From the NCBI RefSeq assembly GCF_036226885.1, contig NZ_CP109027.1, positions 6,138,001-6,202,000 of the forward strand: DNA of 64,000 nucleotides, in the 5' to 3' direction. Both the position numbers and the translations under genes were made by a program. Source of the stretch: Streptomyces sp. NBC_00663 (lineage in GTDB: Bacteria > Actinomycetota > Actinomycetes > Streptomycetales > Streptomycetaceae). Below the pieces are notes generated by a model. The model was not told the DNA's origin and did no database searches. It saw nothing but the letters and a program-made list of their open reading frames with translations. Shown here one piece after another: positions 41,804-49,421 of this stretch (positions are counted from its first letter, which is position 1; every line of letters begins with the position of its first letter).

Positions 41804-42439
41804 ATGACGATCCTTCAGCTGCGCCCCCGAACCGCCGTCGTCCGCCAGGCGGGCCTGGTCGACGTACCGGCGGTGGTCCGCCTGATCGCCCCACCGTCCG
41901 CGCCCGCGCTCCGGCCGGCGGAGTGCCTGGCCGCCGACTGGGACCAGGCGCAGCGTGCCATGCGGCTGCTGCTGGCCCATCACGCCCTGGAGGAGGGGCA
42001 GGTGTGGGTGGCGGAAGGCACGGACGGCGGACTGCTCGCGGCCGCGGTCTGGATGCCGCCGGACACGGGTACGGAGCCGCCCCACGCCCGCCTCGGCACC
42101 CTCCTCGCCCGCGAACTCACCGTCCGCCCGCCCCAGCACCCGATCCTCCCGGCGGCCCTGAAGCGGGCCGGCCCCGCCGAGCCGCACTGGACCGTGGTCA
42201 CCGTCTGCGCGCCGGGCGACACGGAGGCCTGGGACCCCACCCTGGTCACCGACCTGCTGGCGCCCGGCCTGACGGAGGTGGACGCGGAGACCGCCACGGC
42301 GGTCGCCCTCACCCTCTCCGCCCGCCACACCGACCAACTCCGCCCCCTGGGCTTCCGCCACCCCCACCACGTCCCCCTGACCCCGGGCCTCGGCGTGTGG
42401 CTGACGACCCGCTACCCGGAACAACGCCTGGCAGCCTGA
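41804..42439 (+). CDS. GNAT-like N-acetyltransferase
   Basis: The 211-residue protein follows the DMT transporter by 24 bp on the same strand. It looks like the GNAT group with QAGLVDVPAVVRLIAPPSAP at the N terminus, GQVWVAEGTDGGLLAAAVWM as the central strands, WTVVTVCAPGDTEAWDPTLV, and a C-terminal LGFRHPHHVPLTPGLGVWL. The acetyl-CoA P-loop is weak, so function is uncertain. Its 3' end overlaps the convergent zinc-ribbon gene by 28 bp. Confidence 0.65.
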   Translation: MTILQLRPRTAVVRQAGLVDVPAVVRLIAPPSAPALRPAECLAADWDQAQRAMRLLLAHHALEEGQVWVAEGTDGGLLAAAVWMPPDTGTEPPHARLGTLLARELTVRPPQHPILPAALKRAGPAEPHWTVVTVCAPGDTEAWDPTLVTDLLAPGLTEVDAETATAVALTLSARHTDQLRPLGFRHPHHVPLTPGLGVWLTTRYPEQRLAA

Positions 42440-42837
42440 GCCGAGACGACGACGTCGACCCCGACAGCCCGCAACCGGCGTGCGAGCAGCTCCATCTCGG
42501 GCGGGGTTCCCGAGTACTCCCCGGCGAGTACCCGCTCCAGCGCTTCCTTGGCCTCCGCGATCCCGACCCCCGCCGACTCCCGCAACACCCGCAGAACGGC
42601 GAGGCGCCGGGGCGGCGTCGTGAAGTGCAGTACGGCGGCTCCGTGCTCGGCGAGCAGCGACTCCCGTACGCCGTCCGACAGCTCCCCACCGCACTCGGCG
42701 ACCGCGAACCCACAGGAGCCGCAGGCGACTTCCACGTCCCACCGCAAGGCGTCACCGACGAGCACCTGAACACCAACCCAATCGGCGGGGGTGCGGCAGT
42801 CGGGGCAGGGGGTGGGACGGGTGAGGGACAGGAACAT
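42412..42837 (-). CDS. Zinc-ribbon protein with ribosomal L7/L12 C-domain-like module
   Basis: The 141-residue protein begins with CPDCRTPADW and continues to CGSCGFAVAECGG, a four-cysteine zinc-ribbon pattern plus one extra cysteine (about residues 11-49). The C-terminal half (VLRVLRESAGVGIAEAKEAL ... RAVGVDVVV, about 82-130) resembles the L7/L12 C-terminal domain, which contacts translation factors. No exact function is known to me. ATG 42837 lies just downstream of the tandem repeat array; longer frames reach into the array and are not believable. Confidence 0.65.
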   Translation of the reverse strand: MFLSLTRPTPCPDCRTPADWVGVQVLVGDALRWDVEVACGSCGFAVAECGGELSDGVRESLLAEHGAAVLHFTTPPRRLAVLRVLRESAGVGIAEAKEALERVLAGEYSGTPPEMELLARRLRAVGVDVVVSAQAARRCSG

Positions 42838-42925
42838 GGGGGCCTCGGTCCTGGTGGCGGAGGGGGGCGTCTTGACTCCGGTCGCCGAATGCGGGGCGGA
42901 CGGCCACGGCTCGGCGCCGGGCCCC

Positions 42926-42999
42926 ACTTCCGGCCCGTCCGGCGTTCGAGGACGACGCCCCTCCAGGGCCGAAGCGGGGGCCTGGGGACGGCAGCCCCC
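42926..42999. repeat. Dispersed Streptomyces-type intergenic repeat element
   Basis: The stretch contains CGTCCGGCGTTCGAGGACGA, then a spacer with CAGGGCCGAAG, and GGGGGCCTGGGGACGGCAGC running into CCCC. From memory, this combination (a GGCG-TTGAGGAC block followed by GGGGGTCTGGGGGCGGCAGCCCCC-like sequence) recurs between genes in many Streptomyces genomes. Its right end is where the tandem array begins. Confidence 0.55.
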
Positions 43000-43577
43000 G
43001 GAGTCTCGGCCGGCATCTTGGCGTCGGCTCCCCGGAGTCTCGGCCGGCATCTTGGCGTCGGCTCCTCGGAGTCAGGCCGGCATCTTGGCGTCGGCTCCTC
43101 GGAGTCAGGCCGGCATCTTGGCGTCGGCTCCTCGGAGTCAGGCCGGCATCTTGGCGTCGGCTCCCCGGAGTCTCGGCTGGCATCTTGGCGTCGGCTCCCC
43201 GGAGTCTCGGCTGGCATCTTGGCGTCGGCTCCCCGGAGTCTCGGCTGGCATCTTGGCGTCGGCTCCCCGGAGTCTCGGCCGGCACTCTGGCGTCGGCTCC
43301 CCGGAGTCTCGGCCGGCATCTTGGCGTCGGCCCCCCTCGGAGTCAGGCCGGCACCTTGGCGTCGGCTCCCCGGAGTCTCGGCCGGCATCTTGGCGTCGGC
43401 CCCCCTCGGAGTCAGGCCGGCACCTTGGCGTCGGCTCCCCGGAGTCTCGGCCGGCATCTTGGCGTCGGCCCCCCTCGGAGTCAGGCCGGCACCTTGGCGT
43501 CGGCTCCCCGGAGTCTCGGCCGGCACCTTGACGCCGGCCCCCCTCGGAGTCAGGCCGGCCCCCTGACGCCGGTCACC
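42996..43577. repeat. 17-unit tandem repeat array (33, 34 or 36 bp units)
   Basis: Units are anchored by GGAGTC at 43000, 43034, 43068, 43101, 43134, 43167, 43201, 43235, 43269, 43303, 43339, 43372, 43408, 43441, 43477, 43510 and 43546. Two families alternate: GGAGTCTCGGCCGGC-type (34 or 36 bp) and GGAGTCAGGCCGGC-type (33 bp). From 43303 on, they form 69-bp dimers. There are no unique spacers, so it is not CRISPR. The array has almost no stop codons, so long ORFs appear in several frames on both strands. Because 34 is not a multiple of three, the reading phase rotates and these are unlikely to be genes. Confidence 0.9.
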
Positions 43578-43595
43578 CGATCACCGGCGGCACGA
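43578..43595. other. Gap between repeat array and LacI-type gene
   Basis: Only 18 bases separate the last repeat from the stop codon of the LacI-type gene. The wider gene-free stretch 42838-43595 therefore holds the dispersed repeat and array and little else; no terminator was seen outside them. Confidence 0.5.
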
Positions 43596-44642
43596 TCAGT
43601 CCCGCGGTCCCCCGGAGGACCCCCGCACCATCAACTCCCCCCGGATCACCGCGATCCCCCCAGGCGGCGGTTCCTCCCGGCCCATCGCGATCCGGCCCGC
43701 ACGAGCGCCCGCCTCGGCCAACGGCAACCGCACCGTCGTCAGCGCGGGCACCGCGTCGATGCTGAACGGCAGGTCGTCGAAGCCGGCGACGGAGACGTCG
43801 TCCGGGATGCGCAGCCCCGAGTCCCGCAGGGCCGCGCACGCGCCGAGCGCGACGGAGTCGTTCGCCGCCACCACCGCCGTGAGGGACGGATCCCGCCGCA
43901 GCAGTTCCAGCGTCGCCTCGTACCCGGACCGCCGGTCGTACCGCCCGTGCACGGTCCAGCGCGGATCCTCCTCGATCCCGGCCTCGGCGAGCGCGACCCG
44001 ATGCCCCTCCAGCCGGTGCCGGGTGGTCGTCCGCTCCTCGGGGCCGGCGATGTATCCCAGTCGCCGATGACCGAGCCCGATCAGGTGCTCGGTCAGCTCC
44101 CGCCCGCCGCCACGGTTGTCGAAGGTCAGCGCGATCGCCGAGGTGTCCGGCACCGCGGGCCGCCCGCAGAGCACCACCCGCGTCCCGGCCTCGCCCAGCT
44201 TCCGCAGCTTCGCCGCGACGGCCGCCGCGTGCGGCGCGTCCTCGACGGCGCCACCCGTCAGCACGACCGCCGCCGCCCGCTGTCTCTGCAACAGGGTCAG
44301 ATACGTCAGTTCACGCTCCGGCGAGCCACCCGTGTTGCAGGTCACCGCCAGCCGCTCACCGCCCGCGCGCCCGCCCGGCCCGCCGATCTCCGACTGGATC
44401 GCACTCGCCATGATCCCGAAGAAAGGGTCGGCGATGTCGTTGACCAGGATGCCGACGAGGTCGGACGTGGCCGCGGCCAGCGAGCTCGCCGGACCGTTCA
44501 GTACGTAGTCCAGCTCGTCCACGGCCCGCAGCACCCGCTCACGGGTCGACGCGGCCACCGGGTAGTTCCCGTTCAGCACGCGCGACACCGTCGCGGGCGA
44601 GACCTGTGCGCGCGCCGCCACGTCCGCCAGGGTCACCGTCAT
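43596..44642 (-). CDS. LacI-family transcriptional regulator
   Basis: The 348-residue protein has the LacI headpiece VTLADVAARAQVSPATVSRVLNG (residues 2-24) and hinge LDYVLNGPASSLA, then a periplasmic-binding-type effector domain (DLVGILVNDIADPFFGIMAS ... VVAANDSVALGACAALRDSG, VAGFDDLPFSIDAVPALTTV). It is divergent from the oxidoreductase-DUF993-isomerase operon and is the natural candidate to repress it through the operator at 44888-44900. The effector is likely a sugar or derivative handled by those enzymes. Confidence 0.9.
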   Translation of the reverse strand: MTVTLADVAARAQVSPATVSRVLNGNYPVAASTRERVLRAVDELDYVLNGPASSLAAATSDLVGILVNDIADPFFGIMASAIQSEIGGPGGRAGGERLAVTCNTGGSPERELTYLTLLQRQRAAAVVLTGGAVEDAPHAAAVAAKLRKLGEAGTRVVLCGRPAVPDTSAIALTFDNRGGGRELTEHLIGLGHRRLGYIAGPEERTTTRHRLEGHRVALAEAGIEEDPRWTVHGRYDRRSGYEATLELLRRDPSLTAVVAANDSVALGACAALRDSGLRIPDDVSVAGFDDLPFSIDAVPALTTVRLPLAEAGARAGRIAMGREEPPPGGIAVIRGELMVRGSSGGPRD

Positions 44643-44992
44643 CTCGTCGTCCTCCGGTCGCGCATCTCAGTCGTACCTCGTTGTACACGCACAGGCGCGG
44701 GGCATTGGTTTCGTGCGGGCCACGCGGACCCGCAGGCCACCCACCCCGGCAGGCCGCGCAGACCCGCAGGCCACGCAGCCATCCAGACCTTAAGGCCCCC
44801 GCCCCTCGTTGTTCGCCCCCTCGAACAACTCAACCCCGTCACGGTCTTGTCCAGACCGCTGGTCAGAGGCTAGCTTCTTCATAGATAGAAAGCGCTTGCT
44901 GTATCGCTCACCAGTCGAGGCGTACGCGGCGCGCACAACCGCGTACGGAATGCGCAGCGAACGCTGCGTACGACGCCTACGAAGGGATCGAT
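44643..44992. other. 350-bp divergent promoter region
   Basis: The region separates the LacI-type gene from the oxidoreductase operon. It contains a GC-rich block with two partial copies of GACCCGCAGGCCAC (around 44727-44775) and, nearer the operon, the AAGCGCTT operator candidate. No credible gene or RNA is seen. Confidence 0.55.
44888..44900. promoter_or_regulatory. LacI-type operator candidate GAAAGCGCTTGCT
   Basis: The sequence is centred on AGCGCT with GAAAG/CTTGC arms. It matches the central-CG palindromes bound by LacI-family proteins (GAAAGCGCTTTC style). It lies about 95 bp before the oxidoreductase start and opposite the LacI-type gene. Confidence 0.6.
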
Positions 44993-46144
44993 GTGACACG
45001 CAAGACGGTGCGTATCGCCATGAACGGTGTGACCGGGCGCATGGGCTACCGCCAGCACCTGGTCCGCTCCATCCTGGCCCTCCGTGAGCAGGGCGGCCTC
45101 GACCTCGGCGACGGCACCGTGCTGTGGCCGGAGCCGATCCTGGTCGGCCGCCGCGAGCACGCGCTGAAGGCGCTCGCCGAGAAGCACGGCCTGGAGCACT
45201 GGGCGACGGACGTGGACGAGGTCCTCGCCGACCCGACCGTGGACATCTACTTCGACGCCCAGGTCACCTCGGCCCGCGAGGAGGCGATCACCAAGGCGAT
45301 CGCGGCGGGCAAGCACATCTACACCGAGAAGCCCACCGCCACCGGCCTCGACGGCGCCCTGGAACTCGCCCGCCTCGCGAACGCCGCCGGCATCAAGCAC
45401 GGCGTCGTCCAGGACAAGCTCTTCCTCCCCGGCCTGCTCAAGCTCAAGCGCCTCATCGACGGCGGCTTCTTCGGCCGGATCCTCTCCATCCGCGGCGAGT
45501 TCGGCTACTGGGTCTTCGAGGGCGACTGGCAGCAGGCCCAGCGCCCGAGCTGGAACTACCGCTCCGAGGACGGCGGCGGCATCGTTGTCGACATGTTCCC
45601 GCACTGGGAGTACGTCCTGCACGAGCTCTTCGGCCGGGTGAAGTCCGTCCAGGCCCTCACCGCCACCCACATCCCGCAGCGCTGGGACGAGAACGACAAG
45701 CCCTACGACGCCACCGCCGACGACGCCGCGTACGGCATCTTCGAGCTCGACGGCGGCGCCATCGCCCAGATCAACTCCTCCTGGGCCGTCCGCGTCAACC
45801 GCGACGAGCTCGTCGAGTTCCAGGTCGACGGCACCGAGGGCTCCGCGGTCGCGGGCCTGCGCAACTGCCGCGCCCAGCACCGCAGCGCCACCCCCAAGCC
45901 GGTCTGGAACCCGGACATCCCCGCCACCGAGGTCTTCCGCGACCAGTGGCAGGAGGTCCCGGACAACGCCGAGTTCGACAACGGCTTCAAGGCTCAGTGG
46001 GAGCTGTTCCTCAAGCACGTCTACGCCGACGCCCCCTACCACTGGGACCTCCTCGCCGGCGCCCGCGGTGTCCAGCTGGCCGAGCTGGGCCTGAAGTCCT
46101 CGGCGGAGGGCCGCCGTCTCGACGTACCGGAGATCGCGCTGTGA
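44993..46144 (+). CDS. Gfo/Idh/MocA-family NAD(P)-dependent oxidoreductase
   Basis: The 383-residue protein has an N-terminal Rossmann fold (RIAMNGVTGRMGYRQHLVRS, a variant dinucleotide loop), the EKP catalytic lysine motif in KHIYTEKPTATGLDGA (about residue 115) and a C-terminal beta-sheet domain with GGGIVVDMFPHWEYVLHELF. It should oxidise a sugar, sugar acid or inositol-type hydroxyl. GTG 44993 has AAGGG about six bases upstream. It overlaps the DUF993 gene (GTGA), and the three-gene operon is under the divergent LacI regulator. Confidence 0.87.
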   Translation: MTRKTVRIAMNGVTGRMGYRQHLVRSILALREQGGLDLGDGTVLWPEPILVGRREHALKALAEKHGLEHWATDVDEVLADPTVDIYFDAQVTSAREEAITKAIAAGKHIYTEKPTATGLDGALELARLANAAGIKHGVVQDKLFLPGLLKLKRLIDGGFFGRILSIRGEFGYWVFEGDWQQAQRPSWNYRSEDGGGIVVDMFPHWEYVLHELFGRVKSVQALTATHIPQRWDENDKPYDATADDAAYGIFELDGGAIAQINSSWAVRVNRDELVEFQVDGTEGSAVAGLRNCRAQHRSATPKPVWNPDIPATEVFRDQWQEVPDNAEFDNGFKAQWELFLKHVYADAPYHWDLLAGARGVQLAELGLKSSAEGRRLDVPEIAL

Positions 46145-47295
46145 CGATCCAACTCCCTGACTTCAAAGGCGGTTTGAGGGCGTACGAGCCCCGCACCGAG
46201 CCGTTCGCGGTGAAGACGGGCACCCCCTTCACCTCCCGTACCGTCTTCTCGGCGGCGCATGTCGTCGCCGACCCGTTCGCGGACGTCTCGCCCGACTCAC
46301 CGGCCGCCGTCGACTGGGACGCCACCCTCGCCTTCCGCCGCCACCTGTGGTCCCACGGGCTCGGCGTCGCCGAGGCGATGGACACCGCCCAGCGCGGCAT
46401 GGGCCTGGACTGGGCGGGCGCGGCGGAGCTGATCCGCCGCAGCGCCGCCGAGGCCAAGGCGGTCGGCGGCCTCATCGCCTGTGGCGTCGGCACCGACCAG
46501 CTCACCGGCCCGGCGACCCTGGCCGAGGTCCGCGCGGCCTACGAGGAGCAGCTCGCCCTCGTGGAGGAGTCCGGCGCGCAGGCCATCCTGATGGCCTCCC
46601 GCGCCCTCGCCGCGGCGGCTTCCGGCCCCGAGGACTACCTGGAGATCTACGGCCACCTGCTCCGCCAGGCCACCGAGCCGGTCGTCCTGCACTGGCTCGG
46701 CCCGATGTTCGACCCGGCGCTGGAGGGCTACTGGGGCTCGTCCGACCTCGACGCGGCGACCGACACCTTCCTGGAGGTCATCGCGGCCCACCCGGACAAG
46801 GTCGACGGCATCAAGGTCTCGCTCCTGGAGGCCCAGCGCGAGATCGACATCCGCCGCCGTCTCCCTCAGGGCGTCCGCTGCTACACCGGCGACGACTTCA
46901 ACTACCCCGAGCTGATCGCGGGCGACGAGCAGGGTTTCAGCCACGCCCTGCTCGGCATCTTCGACCCGCTCGGCCCGCTGGCGGCGGAGGCGGTCCGCGT
47001 CCTCGACACAGGTGACGTACTGGGCTTCCGGAGCCTGCTGGACCCCACGGTCGACCTGTCCCGCCACCTCTTCCAGACCCCGACCCGCTTCTACAAGACG
47101 GGCGTGGTGTTCCTGGCGTGGCTGGCCGGCCACCAGAGTCACTTCAGCATGGTCGGCGGCCTCCAGTCGGCCCGCTCCCTGCCGCACTTCGCCCGCGCCT
47201 ACGAACTCGCCGACGGCCTGGGCCTGTTCCCGGACCCGAAGCTGGCGGAGGAGCGCATGAAGAACCTGCTCGCGATGTACGGAGTGACCCAGTGA
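46141..47295 (+). CDS. DUF993 family protein (dihydrodipicolinate-synthase-like barrel)
   Basis: The 384-residue protein belongs, as far as I recognise, to DUF993, an aldolase/DHDPS-like TIM-barrel family of unknown reaction. Visible segments are RTVFSAAHVVADPFAD near the N terminus, LIACGVGTDQL, VVLHWLGPMFDPALEGYWGS, the possible Schiff-base lysine in DKVDGIKVSLLEAQREI (about residue 225), and RCYTGDDFNYPELIAGDEQG. It is coupled on both sides by GTGA overlaps, so it almost surely acts between the oxidoreductase and the isomerase on the same compound. Confidence 0.8.
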   Translation: MTIQLPDFKGGLRAYEPRTEPFAVKTGTPFTSRTVFSAAHVVADPFADVSPDSPAAVDWDATLAFRRHLWSHGLGVAEAMDTAQRGMGLDWAGAAELIRRSAAEAKAVGGLIACGVGTDQLTGPATLAEVRAAYEEQLALVEESGAQAILMASRALAAAASGPEDYLEIYGHLLRQATEPVVLHWLGPMFDPALEGYWGSSDLDAATDTFLEVIAAHPDKVDGIKVSLLEAQREIDIRRRLPQGVRCYTGDDFNYPELIAGDEQGFSHALLGIFDPLGPLAAEAVRVLDTGDVLGFRSLLDPTVDLSRHLFQTPTRFYKTGVVFLAWLAGHQSHFSMVGGLQSARSLPHFARAYELADGLGLFPDPKLAEERMKNLLAMYGVTQ

Positions 47296-48125
47296 CCGGC
47301 GACCTCTCCCGCTTCTCCATCAACCAGATGACGGTCAAGCAGCTGTCACTGCCGGAACTGGCCGACGCCTGCGCCGAGTTGGGCATCACCAACCTCGGCC
47401 TGTGGCGGGAGCCGGTCCAGTCGTACGGTGTCGAGGCGACCGCCAAACTGGTCCGCGACGCGGGCCTGATGGTCACCACGCTCTGCCGCGGCGGCTTCTT
47501 CACGGCGATCGACCCGGACGAGCGGGCGGCGGCCCTGGCCGACAACCGCCGGGCGATCGACGAGGCGGCGACGCTCGGCACGGACACCCTGGTCCTGGTC
47601 TCCGGCGGGCTGCCCGCCGGCTCGAAGGACCTGCACGGTGCCCGGGAGCGGATCGCCGACGCGCTGGCCGAGCTGGGCCCGTACGCGGAGCAGCACGGCG
47701 TACGCCTCGCCATCGAGCCGCTGCACCCCATGTACGCGTCCGACCGCTGCGTGGTGTCGACCCTGGCCCAGGCCCTGGACATCGCCGAACGCTTCCCGGC
47801 CCACCAGGTCGGCGTCACGGTGGACACGTACCACATCTGGTGGGACGACAACGCGCCCGCGCAGATCGCCCGGGCGGGCGCGGCCGGCCGTATCCACACC
47901 TTCCAACTCGCCGACTGGACCACCCCGTTGCCAGAGGGCGTCCTCAACGGCCGCGGCCAGGTCGGCGACGGCGCGATCGACATGCGCGAGTGGCAGGGCT
48001 ACGTCGAGGCGGCCGGCTACACCGGCGCCATCGAGGTGGAGCTGTTCAACGACGCACTGTGGGCACGGGACGGCCGGGAGGTGCTGGCGGAGACGGCGGC
48101 GCGGTTCGTGGAGCACACGGACTGA
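47292..48125 (+). CDS. Sugar phosphate isomerase/epimerase (TIM barrel)
   Basis: The 277-residue protein is an IolE/hydroxypyruvate-isomerase-like barrel: RFSINQMTVKQLSLPELADA, ITNLGLWREPVQSYG, VRLAIEPLHPMYASDRCVVS (Glu ligand), VGVTVDTYHIWWDDN (Asp/His ligands), GRIHTFQLADW and YTGAIEVELFNDALW (Glu). It completes the LacI-controlled operon after the oxidoreductase and DUF993 protein. Oxidation to a keto-sugar followed by isomerisation and cleavage is a reasonable pathway, by analogy with inositol and 3-ketosugar routes; the substrate is not shown. Confidence 0.83.
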   Translation: MTGDLSRFSINQMTVKQLSLPELADACAELGITNLGLWREPVQSYGVEATAKLVRDAGLMVTTLCRGGFFTAIDPDERAAALADNRRAIDEAATLGTDTLVLVSGGLPAGSKDLHGARERIADALAELGPYAEQHGVRLAIEPLHPMYASDRCVVSTLAQALDIAERFPAHQVGVTVDTYHIWWDDNAPAQIARAGAAGRIHTFQLADWTTPLPEGVLNGRGQVGDGAIDMREWQGYVEAAGYTGAIEVELFNDALWARDGREVLAETAARFVEHTD

Positions 48126-48152
48126 CGGTCGCGGCTCGCCGGTGGCGTTCGC

Positions 48153-49421
48153 TCAGGAGGCCCTGGGCGTGGGTGGTTCCTTGCCCGCGCCCAGGGCCTC
48201 CGGTGTACCCGGGTCCGAGGTCCGCCCACCGGTGCCCGCCACGCTCGCCGTGCGGCCCGCGGGCGGGCTCGCGCGCCGCGTCACCACGAAGAACGACCCG
48301 AACTCCTCCCGTGCGAACCGGATCCGGTCCCGCAGCGCGTTGGACCCCAGATGCAGCAGGTTCACGACGAGGATGGCCGGGGCGATGACGGCGACGGCCT
48401 GGGGGAGGGAGGGTTCCAGGAGCAGGGCGAGGATGATCGCCGTGATGCCGTTCTGCTGGCTGAGGGACAGCGAGACCCGGTCGCGAGCCGGGAAGCCGAG
48501 CGTCACCACGGCCCCGACCAGCACCTGCGCCACGAACGTGGCGACCCCGAGGAGGGCACCCACCCGGAAGTCGGCGCCCTCGGCCAGCAGCATCCCCAGC
48601 AGGAACGTGGCCACCCACAACGCCACGTTCGTCGCCCGCCCCAGCCACCGTCCCAGCCAGGGACGGAAGAACAGCGCCGACACCGCCAGCCCCAGCATCA
48701 GGAACTTCCAGGTGGCCACGGTCAGCAGCGCCAACAGGGCGACGATCTGCACCGTCGCCCGCCACGGCCCGACCGGCTCGCCCCGCCGCGTCTTCGGCGG
48801 ACGTACCGCGAGCCACACCAGCGCCGCCGCCACCAGCAGCACCGCGTTCCCGACCAGCGTCTCCGCGTACGTCGTCGCCCCCGAGGAGATGCTCCCGGCA
48901 TCGCTGAGCACCATCGAGCCCAGGATCACCACGAGCACCGTCGTCACCGGATCGTCGAACGACGCCCACGCCGCCAGCAGTGACTTCGCCCGCGGCGACA
49001 TGTCCCGGGACTCCAGCATCGCCGACACCGACAACGGATCGATCTGCGCCATCGCCACGGCAAGCACCAGATACTCCGGCTGCCCCCGGAACGCCAGCCA
49101 CAACACCCCGGCGATGAACGCCGCCTTGACGACCACCCCGAAGGTGATGGCGACGACGATCCGGTACACATCACCCCGACTCTCGGGACGACCCACGCCA
49201 CCGGCACTGCCGTAGAGACCGACGGCGAGCAGTCCGGCGGTGAGGTGGCCGTAGAACCCGTCCCCGGCCCGGGAATCCAAGGGCCAGAAGTGGCCGGCCA
49301 ACAGGCCGGCGCCCGCGACGAGAAGAGGCAGTACAAGGGCGAGCAGGAGGGCGTGGGAGCCACCGGCCCGGCGCACTCCGGCGCCCCCGTCGGGTGACGG
49401 GGGTCCCTCCTCCTCAGCCAT
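48153..49421 (-). CDS. Cation/proton antiporter (CPA-type)
   Basis: The 422-residue protein has about twelve membrane helices and the CPA core motif AVAMAQIDPLSVSAMLESRD (about residue 125), followed by LLAAWASFDDPVTTVLVVIL with the paired Asp residues of the ion site. SQQNGITAIILALLLEPSL fits helix 11. The ATG overlaps the stop of the two-repeat protein by eight bases, so it is the last gene of the fxs-like series and not an isolated transporter. A role in ion release or homeostasis within that system is speculative. Confidence 0.8.
   Translation of the reverse strand: MAEEEGPPSPDGGAGVRRAGGSHALLLALVLPLLVAGAGLLAGHFWPLDSRAGDGFYGHLTAGLLAVGLYGSAGGVGRPESRGDVYRIVVAITFGVVVKAAFIAGVLWLAFRGQPEYLVLAVAMAQIDPLSVSAMLESRDMSPRAKSLLAAWASFDDPVTTVLVVILGSMVLSDAGSISSGATTYAETLVGNAVLLVAAALVWLAVRPPKTRRGEPVGPWRATVQIVALLALLTVATWKFLMLGLAVSALFFRPWLGRWLGRATNVALWVATFLLGMLLAEGADFRVGALLGVATFVAQVLVGAVVTLGFPARDRVSLSLSQQNGITAIILALLLEPSLPQAVAVIAPAILVVNLLHLGSNALRDRIRFAREEFGSFFVVTRRASPPAGRTASVAGTGGRTSDPGTPEALGAGKEPPTPRAS
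48157..48201. terminator. Hairpin terminator within the last codons of the antiporter gene
   Basis: GGAGGCCCTGGGCG (48157-48170) and CGCCCAGGGCCTCC (48188-48201) form a perfect 14-bp stem with a 17-base loop. It starts 32 bp after the isomerase stop and lies inside the C-terminal codons of the convergent antiporter gene, so one structure can end both transcripts. Confidence 0.75.

Noticed and set aside
42752..43531. Repeat-protein genes in the array (for example frames giving SAGILASAPRS or PAETPGSRRQD peptides)
   Set aside because: Open frames exist on both strands only because the units lack stop codons; 34-bp units rotate the phase, there are no ribosome sites, and the peptides are low-complexity.
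42996..43577. CRISPR array
   Set aside because: The repeats are directly adjacent with no unique spacers, units vary in length, and there are no cas genes in the window.
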